In this document: piece by piece, positions 34,892-43,293 of the stretch | Numbering within the stretch: position 1 is the stretch's first letter | Layout: each line of letters opens with the position of its first letter | Assembly (NCBI GenBank): GCA_947451525.1 | Contig: CANFZM010000007.1 | Span: 59,452-123,451, forward strand | Reading direction: 5' to 3' | Origin: Flavobacteriaceae bacterium | Lineage (GTDB): Bacteria > Bacteroidota > Bacteroidia > Flavobacteriales > Flavobacteriaceae | DNA: 64,000 bases | The notes under the pieces: model-generated | What the model was told of the DNA's origin: nothing | The model's database searches: none | What the model saw: only the letters and a program-made list of their open reading frames with translations | Program-made: the position numbers and the translations under genes

Positions 34892-36514
34892 TTATTTTTT
34901 GGCTTCCTGACTTTTAAAAAACGCTATCATTTTAGATTTCAATTCTTTAGAAGTCGAAGTGTAATTTTTATCGTTAACAACATTTACGGTTTCCAAAGGA
35001 TCTTTCATATAATCATACAATTCAGAAGCATAAACTTGCGCTTCATTAAACGATTGTTTACTAGTAAAATTATTCATCCAAATAGTAAAACGGAATTTAT
35101 CGGTTCTTAAACTGTAACCCATAATTTTCGGATCGGTGTAGCCTAATTTTGTCATTTCGGCTTTCTTCAATTTTCTTGGATATTGACTTATAGAGTATTC
35201 TTTAGCAATTTCTTTATTGTTTAGCATTAAAGGTTTCAAACTTTTACCATCTAAATTTTTTGGAATTGCAACACCTGCTAAATCACAAATAGTTGGAAAA
35301 ACATCTACAAATTCGGTAAGGGAATTAGTTTTTCCTGCTTTTATTCCAGGACCAGCAATTAGTAAAGGCGCTCTTGTGGCTTCTTCAAAATTGGTGTGTT
35401 TATGCCATAAATCGTGATCGCCTAAATGCCATCCATGATCTCCCCAAAGTACAATCACAGTATTATCAAGGGTTCCTAAAGATTCTAATGTATTTAATAA
35501 AATTCCAACTTGAGCATCCATATAGGATACTGCTGCATAATAGCCATGAATAAGTTCTTTTTGTTTTTCCAATTTTAAACCTATTCGAAGAGAATCTGCA
35601 GGTAAAGTTGCAAACTCTGGAATATCAACATAATTGCGTAATTCACCCGATTGGTGGTAAGCAATAAGAGGTCCGTTTTTAGAATGTTCTTGAAAAGTTG
35701 CAATAGGCATAGCATCTCTATCGTATAAATCCCAATATTTTTTAGGTGCTACAAATGGCAAATGCGGTCTATGAAAACCTACTGCCATAAAAAATGGTTT
35801 TTCACTTTTAGAAAATGCAATGATTTGATCTTTTGCCAATAAAGCAATTACACCATCTTCATAAGCCGTATCGGGCACATCAATGCACTCTGTTGAAGGC
35901 CCTTTAATGCTTTTAGGATTTTCATCATTTGCTTCTAAATCTTTATTTTTTAATTTTCGCTCCGCAATTATTTCGGGAGTCATTTTTTCTTTGGTCTCCT
36001 TTAATTGGTATTGGCCATTTGCTGGTTCTCCTAAGTCTTTAGGGAAATCTGATTCTTTTGATTTAATATATGGAACACTCCAAGATGCAGGATCTACGCC
36101 ACCAATAGCACTTGATGGATGGTATATTTTTCCGATACCCGCAGTTTCATATCCTTGCGAAATTAAATATTGCGGCAGTGTTACTAAATCCGGATTTACA
36201 TCCCGCATTTGAGTGGTTAAATTCCAAACTTTAGTTACATCAGGACGGGTTCCCGTCATTAAACTTGCTCGTGTGGGTCCGCATACGGCTTGTTGGCAAT
36301 AATTTCTATTGAAAACAGTTGCCATTTTTGCCAATCTATCAATATTTGGAGTTTTCACTAAGGTATTTCCATAGCAACCCAAAAGCGGCTTTAAATCATC
36401 AACAGCAATAAATAAAATATTAGGTTTATTGGTTGTTTTCTTTTGAGCAAAAACAGAAGTTGAAATTGCAAATAAGAATACAAAAGCAGAGAAATGAATA
36501 CTTTTTTTAATCAT
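34892..36514 (-). CDS. iduronate-2-sulfatase-like S1 sulfatase (paralogue B)
   Basis: A 540-residue sulfatase with a signal peptide (1-23, ending SVFAQ). The formylglycine Cys78 lies in YCQQAVCGPTRASLMTG, and the metal Asp pair is in LFIAVDDLKPLLGCYGN. It shares WGDHGWHLGDHDLWHKHTNF with paralogues A and C, so the three are products of gene duplication. The segment between the N-terminal sheet and the ECIDVPDTAYEDG block differs in length and charge among the three and may carry specificity. Periplasmic, and dependent on the co-encoded FGE. It lies 12 bases downstream of paralogue C and 21 bases upstream of a T9SS beta-helix gene. Confidence 0.92.
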   Translation of the reverse strand: MIKKSIHFSAFVFLFAISTSVFAQKKTTNKPNILFIAVDDLKPLLGCYGNTLVKTPNIDRLAKMATVFNRNYCQQAVCGPTRASLMTGTRPDVTKVWNLTTQMRDVNPDLVTLPQYLISQGYETAGIGKIYHPSSAIGGVDPASWSVPYIKSKESDFPKDLGEPANGQYQLKETKEKMTPEIIAERKLKNKDLEANDENPKSIKGPSTECIDVPDTAYEDGVIALLAKDQIIAFSKSEKPFFMAVGFHRPHLPFVAPKKYWDLYDRDAMPIATFQEHSKNGPLIAYHQSGELRNYVDIPEFATLPADSLRIGLKLEKQKELIHGYYAAVSYMDAQVGILLNTLESLGTLDNTVIVLWGDHGWHLGDHDLWHKHTNFEEATRAPLLIAGPGIKAGKTNSLTEFVDVFPTICDLAGVAIPKNLDGKSLKPLMLNNKEIAKEYSISQYPRKLKKAEMTKLGYTDPKIMGYSLRTDKFRFTIWMNNFTSKQSFNEAQVYASELYDYMKDPLETVNVVNDKNYTSTSKELKSKMIAFFKSQEAKK

Positions 36515-36526
36515 TACGGGGTACTT

Positions 36527-38170
36527 TTATTGTTGTTTTACTTCTTTAGATTTAAAATAATCCACCATTTTTTTATCTAATTTGGCAGCAATTGCAGTAT
36601 AATTCTTATCATCGGATACATTTACTTTTTCTAATGGATCTTTTACATAATCGTATAATTCTCTTGCATAAACTTTATCTGCACTATAGGCTTGATCGCT
36701 AGTGAAATTTTTCATCCAAACGGTATAGCGGTATTGTTCAGTTCTCATAGAATATCCCATAAGTTTACCTTTTCCGTCTTCTACTTTATTAATATCGGCT
36801 TTATCCATTTTTCTAGGATATTGGCTCATTGCAAAATCTTTTACCGATGCTTTGTTGTTTTTCATAACAGGAACCAAACTTTTACCATCTAAATAGGCTG
36901 CCGGAGAACCACCAGATAATTCGCAAAGTGTAGGAAATACATCCACAAATTCGGTCATCGATTTAGATTGACCTGCCTTCATTCCAGGAGCAACAATAAT
37001 TAAAGGTGCTTTGGTTGCTTGTTCATAATTTGTGTGTTTTCCCCACATATCATGATCGCCAAGATGCCATCCGTGATCACCCCATAGTACAATAATTGTG
37101 TTATTAAGGGTTCCTAATTTTTCTAAGGTATTTAATAAAATTCCTACTTGAGCATCTGTGTATGAAACCGCAGCATAATAAGCATGTACTAATTCTTTTT
37201 GTTTTTCAATGGTTAAACCAATTCGGTTGCCATCTTTTTTATCGTATTTAGCAAATTCCTTTACTCCAGTATAACTACTTAATTCACCTGAATTTTGGTA
37301 TTCAAAATCCTTGCTATTAGCCGCTTGTTCCTGAAATTCTGCTACAGGCATATCTTCACGTTTGTATAAATCCCAATATTTTTTTGGAGAAACGAAAGGT
37401 AGGTGTGGTTTACGAAATCCAACTGCCATAAAAAACGGCTTGTTTTCTTTAGTTAATTTAATGATTTGTTTTTCTGCTAATAGTGCACTAACACCATCAT
37501 CATAAGCGTTGTCTGGCATATCAAGACATTCAAACGCAGGACCTCTTAATCCACCACCATCTTCATCCAAATCGTCTTTTTTGCCTTTCTTTTTCTCTTT
37601 ATCTTTTCCTTTGCCCTTCTCTTTTTCCTCTGCTCCTACAACTTCCTCTTCTTTTGCTTGTTGTGCTTTTAATTCAGGAGATTGGTAGTGTTTTTGAACT
37701 GGGAATCCATTAAAATAATCCGATTCTTTTGGAACTAAAAAAGGAATAGTCCAAGATTGTGGGTCGAATTTTTTATCTACACAACTAGGATGAAATATTT
37801 TTCCAACCCCCGATGTGGTATATCCTTGGCTGATAAAATATTCTGGAAGTGTGATAATGTTAGGATTCATGTCTCTCATCTTAGTATGTAAATCTCGTAT
37901 TTTAGTTACATCTGGTCGTAAACCGGTTAACAAACTAGCACGCGTTGGTCCGCAAACTGCTTGTTGGCAATAATTATTTAAAAATACAGTTCCCATTTTT
38001 GCTAAACGGTCAATATTTGGTGTTTTAACAATGGTGTTTCCATAACAACCTAACACGGGTTTCAAATCATCAATAGCGATGAAAAGTACATTAGGTTTTG
38101 ATTTTTCTTGAGCAAATAAAGGAGATAGTGATAGTATACCTAAAAGTGCGGTTGCGATTAATTTTTTCAT
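36527..38170 (-). CDS. iduronate-2-sulfatase-like S1 sulfatase (paralogue C) with a charged insert
   Basis: A 547-residue sulfatase with a signal peptide (1-20, ending PLFAQ), metal Asp pair in LFIAIDDLKPVLGCYGN, formylglycine Cys73 in YCQQAVCGPTRASLLTG, and the shared WGDHGWHLGDHDMWGKHTNY block. Residues about 172-207 form a Lys/Glu/Gly-rich low-complexity insert (EEKEKGKGKDKEKKKGKK followed by an acidic DDLDED run) just before GLRGPAFECLDMPD; the paralogues have ordinary sequence there. The insert probably lies on a surface loop. Otherwise length and motifs match the family. It is the first sulfatase of the operon, 77 bases after the PL38-like lipoprotein gene. Confidence 0.92.
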   Translation of the reverse strand: MKKLIATALLGILSLSPLFAQEKSKPNVLFIAIDDLKPVLGCYGNTIVKTPNIDRLAKMGTVFLNNYCQQAVCGPTRASLLTGLRPDVTKIRDLHTKMRDMNPNIITLPEYFISQGYTTSGVGKIFHPSCVDKKFDPQSWTIPFLVPKESDYFNGFPVQKHYQSPELKAQQAKEEEVVGAEEKEKGKGKDKEKKKGKKDDLDEDGGGLRGPAFECLDMPDNAYDDGVSALLAEKQIIKLTKENKPFFMAVGFRKPHLPFVSPKKYWDLYKREDMPVAEFQEQAANSKDFEYQNSGELSSYTGVKEFAKYDKKDGNRIGLTIEKQKELVHAYYAAVSYTDAQVGILLNTLEKLGTLNNTIIVLWGDHGWHLGDHDMWGKHTNYEQATKAPLIIVAPGMKAGQSKSMTEFVDVFPTLCELSGGSPAAYLDGKSLVPVMKNNKASVKDFAMSQYPRKMDKADINKVEDGKGKLMGYSMRTEQYRYTVWMKNFTSDQAYSADKVYARELYDYVKDPLEKVNVSDDKNYTAIAAKLDKKMVDYFKSKEVKQQ

Positions 38171-38247
38171 TAAAATTTATTTGTTATTTGTAGTTGTTTT
38201 TTTTGATTAGGACTATTTAAATTGGATAAGGTTTAAAAATGTTTTGG

Positions 38248-39420
38248 CTATTTTAACACCCATAAAAGTGGGTATCTAACGGGGGTATTTCTAATTATTT
38301 CGGGAGTTGTAGAATTCGGATTCAGCGATTTCCACAAATCAATATATTTATTATTTTTAAAGGCTAGCCCACCAAAAAGTAAACTCGATTGTCGCACTGG
38401 CCATTCGTCCCAATACATTACATCGTGCTGGTAGGGCCAAAGCGATTTATTTTCAACATACGGAAACATAAATTGCATCCCTAATTCTATATTTCTTCCA
38501 TCCGTTGTGGTATAGGTAAAAAGATTGTCTTTTTTAGTGGATAATATTTGACAAATACTAGACATCGCATCTAAATTAAACAAAGAATATCCATAGGGTT
38601 TCGTTCTTTTCAATTCCAATGGAAAACTTCCATCTTTCTCCATTTGATTTGGTAAAAGAGTCGATTTGTAAAAATTTCTACAATAATCCATAGTTTTTTC
38701 ATCCTTTATCAATGCCGCAAAAGCCGCTACTTGCATGGTCCAACACACACTGTGGTTGTTGCCATTATCTCTTTCGGATATTCCGTATTCATGGGTAGTT
38801 ATCCAATTAAGATAATCAGAAAACCATAATTTTATAGTTGCTAAATCGGCTTTGGAAAGTGCTTTAGAATTTTCAATGGCTTCAATTGCTTTGGTAACTT
38901 CCACTAAGTGAACGGTATCAATAATTCCTATTCCACGGCCAGTTGCAACTCCTTTTATTGCCTGTGCATAAAGCAAATTAGGATTCATTTTAGTATCTTG
39001 ATTTACAAACCAAGCCTGCAAATGAAGTACTAATTGTTGCGCATATTTTTCGTCTTTTGTTAAAACATAAGCCGATGCTAAGGCTCCTGAAATTTGACTA
39101 AAACGAATTAACGCTTCTCTATGAGCCGTAAAATTTGCGGGATTAGTAAAACCATCTTTTCTTATATAAGGGCCGTTTGGATTTTGTTCATCGGGCCACC
39201 AATAATCGCCTTCCGAATAAAAATCATGGTTGGTTCCAGCGCTTCTAGTACAAGAAGAATTGGTAACTGTTACCGGAGTTTCAGTCAAATATAATTCGGC
39301 ATTTTTAAGCACGCGACTTCTTTCCATTTCATTTAAATTAAATGCCATTTTAGGAGTAGAGCAACTAGTAAGGATACTACTTGCAAACAAAATAACACCA
39401 ATAAAATTTAATTTTTTCAT
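38248..39420 (-). CDS. alginate_lyase-superfamily lipoprotein, PL38-like
   Basis: A 390-residue protein with a lipoprotein signal (ASSILTSC, Cys20) and the alginate-lyase-superfamily toroid. Blocks match its paralogue at 22745-23968: SEGDYWWPDEQNPNG, PYIRKDGFTNPANF, YAQAIKGVATGRGIGIIDTVHL, DNGNNHSVCWTMQV with the Asn-His pair, and RTKPYGYSLFNLDAMS. The lipid anchor places it on the inner or outer membrane, whereas the paralogue has an ordinary signal peptide. The likely action is beta-elimination on uronan oligosaccharides. Lies 27 bases downstream of the GH2 gene. Confidence 0.82.
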   Translation of the reverse strand: MKKLNFIGVILFASSILTSCSTPKMAFNLNEMERSRVLKNAELYLTETPVTVTNSSCTRSAGTNHDFYSEGDYWWPDEQNPNGPYIRKDGFTNPANFTAHREALIRFSQISGALASAYVLTKDEKYAQQLVLHLQAWFVNQDTKMNPNLLYAQAIKGVATGRGIGIIDTVHLVEVTKAIEAIENSKALSKADLATIKLWFSDYLNWITTHEYGISERDNGNNHSVCWTMQVAAFAALIKDEKTMDYCRNFYKSTLLPNQMEKDGSFPLELKRTKPYGYSLFNLDAMSSICQILSTKKDNLFTYTTTDGRNIELGMQFMFPYVENKSLWPYQHDVMYWDEWPVRQSSLLFGGLAFKNNKYIDLWKSLNPNSTTPEIIRNTPVRYPLLWVLK

Positions 39421-39447
39421 TTGAAAAGAGGTAATAGACCTAAATTA

Positions 39448-41874
39448 TTATTTTTTGAATTTTAAATATTCTCCTTTAAAATTTTGATTTAGGATATTCA
39501 TCTCGATAGAATCTCCTATAGCGTTCGGAATCACTTCAATCGCTGCTTTCCCGTTGGACATTTTAATAGACTCACTTCCCGTTGGAGTCCCTTGATTTTT
39601 TAAAGTTTGTCCGCCAGACAAGCATTGAAAATAAACGCGCTCTTCATAATCCAAACAACGCAAGTTATTTTTATCTATAGCAATAGCAGTAACTAAATAA
39701 TTGCCGTTTTTTAATTTTTCTGCCGATAATTTCAAACCATCTGCCGCTCCGTTTTTAGTAAAGCGATAATTGACATCAATAGTATCCGAAACTTTAGATC
39801 CATCTTTGGAAATTCCTACGGCAACGAAAGTGTTTTTTCCTTCTGCAAAATTTACTTCCCAAGTTAATCCACAAGCAGGATAAGCAGTAATATCTCTATC
39901 TTTAACTCCCAAAGAAACGCCGTTTTGGAAGAATTCAACTTTTGGACAGTTACTAAATACATTCAAAATTCTTTGTGTACCTTTTGGTCCTTGGCGCTCG
40001 GTCCAAGTATGGGATTCTATGTAAGTAAAAGGTTTTTCGCTCCAATAACTTTTAAAAACATAATATGCATCTTTAGGATTTCCGTTTCTGTCTACTAATC
40101 CTTTTTGATTCATATACGGAATATCATCTTCAGGTCGCAAAGGGGTTGCGAAGTCTTTAAAAGACCATTGCAGGTTTCCTACAAAAGTTGGATCGTTTTC
40201 GGAAATATGCAAATGCCAATCGAATAAATCCACAATATAATTTTCGCTCCAATCGCCAATTTGGGCAATATTGGCAACTTTAGTTTGCACAATTGCTTCT
40301 TCCCAACCTTCTGATTTTATTTGACCTTCCCCATTAATTGGATTTTCAGAATGGCGACCTACATGGCTATCACCGCCATATTCGGCATGGATAAAATGTT
40401 TGTAATCTAATTTATATTTATCAATGGCTTTCTTATAACTTTTGAAACTACCAGAATACCAACCCGACCAAATAGAAGGAGAAAATACATCTACAATTTT
40501 AGAACCTTCTTCGTATTTACGAATTACAGTTTTTCTAGTTGGATCTAATTTGTGGCTAATATCATTAAGTTCGGATAAAAACACATTCATTCTTTCGCTA
40601 TTATCGCCATCTTTAAAATCCGGCAACCAACTCATTTCATTTCCTAACGACCAAAGAATAATAGAGGGGTGGTTGTAATTTTGATTTATTATTTCAGCAA
40701 GCATGTTTTTGGCATTGGTTTGCCAAACTTCATTTCCTATTCCACCACGGCACCATGGTAATTCATCCCAAACTAATAGACCTAGTTCGTCACAAGCTTT
40801 ATAAACTTCTGGATCTTGTGGATAATGCGCCAATCGAACAAAGTTAGCCCCCATTTCTTTTATAGATTCCATGTCTTTTCGCTGTTGCTCGTTAGACATT
40901 GCTGCTCCAACGCCTGCATGCTCTTCATGACGGTGTGTGCCTCGAATTAAGACTCTTTTTCCGTTAAGGAAAAATGGTCCATTGTCTTTAAATTCGAACC
41001 ATCTAAAACCAACTTTATCTTGAATTTTATCTTTCTCAATTCCGTTTTCCAACAAGGAAACCGAAACGGTATATAAATTTGGTTGGTTAATATCCCATAA
41101 CTCCGGATTTTTAATATTATTGAAATCAATTGAAGTTTTTTCGCCAGATAAATTGCCTTTTTTGGTTGCAATTAATTTTCCTTTCGGATTAGTTACTTGT
41201 GCGATATAAGTAAATTGACTTGCATTTGCACTATTTTTTACGGTGGCAACTAAGTTTAAAGATGCTGATTTTTCAGATACTTGAGGGGTAATTATCTTAA
41301 TGTTGTCAATATTATTTTTGAACATGGATAGCAACCAAACATCTCTTGTAATTCCGCCATAAATTATGAAATCACTTTTTTGTGAAGGAATTACTTCAAT
41401 ATTATAACTGTTATCTACACGAACCAAAACTTCGTTAGGTCCTTCGGTAATAAATTTAGTGATATCTAAAGTAAAACCAATGTAACCGCCAATATGTCCT
41501 CCAACATCTTTACCGTTTACATATACTTTAGTGGTTATATTAGAACCTTCAAAGTATAATTTATATAATTTGTTAGCATCAATATTGGTTATAACCAGAT
41601 TCTTTTTGTACCAACTAGCACTGCGTCTGTAACCAGGATCGTTATCGGTAGCATCCAGACTGTTCCAACTATGAGGCAAATTTAGGGTAACCCAATTAGT
41701 AGCGTTTTTTGCTTCGTTTATATTTGGTGTTTCATTTTCTAAATAATTCCAATTACTATCAATATTAGTTTTAGTTCGTTCGATGCTTTCTGATTTTTGA
41801 GCATAAAACGAGTTGCAACTGAATAAGGTAATTATAATTAGTAAATGAGAGTTGTAGCGAATGTTGAATTTCAT
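39448..41874 (-). CDS. GH2-family glycoside hydrolase (beta-glucuronidase or beta-galactosidase type)
   Basis: An 808-residue enzyme with a signal peptide (1-25, ending NSFYAQ). It has the GH2 sugar-binding jelly roll (about 60-185, LPHSWNSLDATD, GSNITTKVYVNGKDVGGHIGGY), an Ig-like domain (about 190-290) and the TIM barrel with RGTHRHEEHAGVG, acid/base Glu413 (LWSLGNEMSW) and nucleophile Glu498 (HAEYGGD). The C-terminal ~170 residues are beta domains common in Bacteroidota GH2 proteins (VFSNCPKVEFFQNGVSLG). GH2 includes beta-galactosidases, beta-glucuronidases and beta-mannosidases; because its neighbours make and burn uronates, glucuronidase is favoured but not proven. The gene follows GH88 by 3 bases. 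Confidence 0.92.
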   Translation of the reverse strand: MKFNIRYNSHLLIIITLFSCNSFYAQKSESIERTKTNIDSNWNYLENETPNINEAKNATNWVTLNLPHSWNSLDATDNDPGYRRSASWYKKNLVITNIDANKLYKLYFEGSNITTKVYVNGKDVGGHIGGYIGFTLDITKFITEGPNEVLVRVDNSYNIEVIPSQKSDFIIYGGITRDVWLLSMFKNNIDNIKIITPQVSEKSASLNLVATVKNSANASQFTYIAQVTNPKGKLIATKKGNLSGEKTSIDFNNIKNPELWDINQPNLYTVSVSLLENGIEKDKIQDKVGFRWFEFKDNGPFFLNGKRVLIRGTHRHEEHAGVGAAMSNEQQRKDMESIKEMGANFVRLAHYPQDPEVYKACDELGLLVWDELPWCRGGIGNEVWQTNAKNMLAEIINQNYNHPSIILWSLGNEMSWLPDFKDGDNSERMNVFLSELNDISHKLDPTRKTVIRKYEEGSKIVDVFSPSIWSGWYSGSFKSYKKAIDKYKLDYKHFIHAEYGGDSHVGRHSENPINGEGQIKSEGWEEAIVQTKVANIAQIGDWSENYIVDLFDWHLHISENDPTFVGNLQWSFKDFATPLRPEDDIPYMNQKGLVDRNGNPKDAYYVFKSYWSEKPFTYIESHTWTERQGPKGTQRILNVFSNCPKVEFFQNGVSLGVKDRDITAYPACGLTWEVNFAEGKNTFVAVGISKDGSKVSDTIDVNYRFTKNGAADGLKLSAEKLKNGNYLVTAIAIDKNNLRCLDYEERVYFQCLSGGQTLKNQGTPTGSESIKMSNGKAAIEVIPNAIGDSIEMNILNQNFKGEYLKFKK

Positions 41875-41877
41875 AAA

Positions 41878-43047
41878 TTATAGGGCTTGTTTTCTAATAA
41901 TTGCTTCTAAAAAATAATAATCTGCATAGGTTATTGGTTGGTCAATTTCATCTTTTTTAGGCCAATTGCCAGTGCTATGGTCAAGAATAAAAGGTCCTTT
42001 TACAGATTCATTTAATAAATAGTTGTCGGTGCTTAAAGTATTTATAACCTTGTTGGCATAATTCAAGTACGTTTTGTTTTTGGTAAACGAGTATAATTCT
42101 ATCAATGCAGAAGCCATTACAGCCGCTGAAGAAACATCTCTAGGAGAATTAGGAATACTAGTATCATTAAAATCCCAGTAGGCAATTCCATCTACAGGCA
42201 TATTTTTATTATTAATATAATATTTTGCCGTTGCCTCTGCTTGTTTAAGATATTCTTTGTTTTTGGTATAGCGATACGCCATAGTGAAACCATAAACGGC
42301 CCATGACTGACCACGTGCCCAAGAGGATTGGTTGTTGAAACCTTGATGCGTTCCTCTACTTCTTACGGCGCCTGTAATTGTATCATAATCTACAACATGA
42401 AAACAACTATTGTCTTTTCTGAAATGGTTTTTTAATGTAGTATTTGCATGTTGAATAGCGATGTTTCTAAATTTTGTGTCTCCAGATAATTTGGATGCTT
42501 CAAACAATAGTTCAAGGTTAAGCATATTGTCAATAATAACAGGAAAATCCCAAGATTCTTTATTGTGGTCCCAAGAACGAATAGCACCTATTTTTGGATT
42601 GAAACGAGTGATTAAAGTTTGAGCACTTTTAATAACGATTGCTTTGTATTTTTCGTTTTTTTCAACAAGAAGACCTTTGCCAAAACTGCAATATACTTTA
42701 AAACCCATGTCGTGAGTTTTTCCGTTAAATTTTTCTTTTTCTATAAAAGCATTCCAAATTGCTGCTTTTTCTTTAAATCGAACATCACCGGTTAGTTGGT
42801 AAATTTGCCAAAGATTTCCTGGGAAAAAACCACTAGTCCAATCTTTAGAAGGTACTTTTTTTACCACTCCAGTTGCCACAATCATGGTTCTTGGAATTGC
42901 GCTAGAATCAATTGGATATTCAAGTAGATTAATAAATCTTGCTTGTATTTTTCCATCGATAGTATTTGATTTGGGTTCCAATTGTGCATGACAATTTAAC
43001 GAAAATACCGTAATAAGGATTATCATAAAAGAATTACACATCTTCAT
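41878..43047 (-). CDS. GH88 unsaturated glucuronyl hydrolase
   Basis: A 389-residue periplasmic enzyme (signal peptide 1-21, ending NCHAQ) of the (alpha/alpha)6-barrel GH88 family. It removes the 4-deoxy-L-threo-hex-4-enopyranuronosyl unit that lyases leave at the non-reducing end of oligosaccharides, by hydrating the double bond. Signature residues are Asp113 (THDMGFKVY) and Asp173 (VIIDNMLNLELLF), spaced like Asp88/Asp149 of the Bacillus enzyme, plus SSWARGQSWAVYGF and DVSSAAVMASALIEL. The product is the substrate of KduI/KduD (15398-16237, 14601-15395). This is the first enzyme gene of the long operon that runs to at least 21388; a candidate promoter and operator lie 165-235 bases upstream. 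Confidence 0.93.
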   Translation of the reverse strand: MKMCNSFMIILITVFSLNCHAQLEPKSNTIDGKIQARFINLLEYPIDSSAIPRTMIVATGVVKKVPSKDWTSGFFPGNLWQIYQLTGDVRFKEKAAIWNAFIEKEKFNGKTHDMGFKVYCSFGKGLLVEKNEKYKAIVIKSAQTLITRFNPKIGAIRSWDHNKESWDFPVIIDNMLNLELLFEASKLSGDTKFRNIAIQHANTTLKNHFRKDNSCFHVVDYDTITGAVRSRGTHQGFNNQSSWARGQSWAVYGFTMAYRYTKNKEYLKQAEATAKYYINNKNMPVDGIAYWDFNDTSIPNSPRDVSSAAVMASALIELYSFTKNKTYLNYANKVINTLSTDNYLLNESVKGPFILDHSTGNWPKKDEIDQPITYADYYFLEAIIRKQAL

Positions 43048-43111
43048 AAAAAGCGATTTTAATATAGTTGAATATAACCGCTAAAAAAGTAAAAATCGTT
43101 CCGAATTATTT

Positions 43112-43207
43112 TTATGAAATATATCGGATAATAAGTAAACTGCCAACAGTGATTAAAACAATCATTGCCAGTTGAAATAAATTAATTTTTAGTTTTTTAG
43201 TTTTCAT
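43112..43207 (-). CDS. possible 31-residue single-pass membrane peptide
   Basis: An ATG at 43207 opens a 31-codon frame ending at TAA (43112-43114). The product begins with a basic head (MKTKKLKIN), followed by a hydrophobic helix of about 18 residues (FQLAMIVLITVGSLLII) and RYIS. This is the shape of a small membrane protein. It lies in the 246-base gap between the regulator and GH88, on the same strand. Against it: a perfect TAnnTTTG box at 43212-43219 would start transcription at almost the same place, so the peptide would be leaderless or untranslated from that promoter; also, short hydrophobic frames occur by chance. No ribosome-binding site is clear. Confidence 0.4.
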   Translation of the reverse strand: MKTKKLKINLFQLAMIVLITVGSLLIIRYIS

Positions 43208-43211
43208 ATTA

Positions 43212-43219
43212 CAAATATA
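43212..43219 (-). promoter_or_regulatory. candidate -7 promoter box for the GH88-led operon
   Basis: Read on the minus strand, TATATTTG matches the Bacteroidota -7 consensus TAnnTTTG exactly. Transcription would start near 43205, about 160 bases upstream of the GH88 ATG. No good TTTG -33 box is found at the usual 19-21 base spacing, which would fit an activator-dependent promoter. Confidence 0.45.
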
Positions 43220-43250
43220 TAAGTCGCCTTGGTTTTGAAAATCCGAAAAA

Positions 43251-43281
43251 GGGTATTCAAATATCCATAATAAGGATATTC
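43251..43281. promoter_or_regulatory. candidate operator: AraC-type direct repeat
   Basis: GGGTATTC (43251-43258) and GGATATTC (43274-43281) are direct repeats with starts 23 bases apart, about two helical turns, the spacing used by AraC-type HTH dimers. Between them an inverted copy (AATATCC, 43260-43266) pairs perfectly with 43274-43280. The site lies just upstream of the -7 box at 43212 and just downstream of the stop of a regulator that ends in an AraC-type domain. Confidence 0.4.
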
Positions 43282-43293
43282 TGAACGTATTTA

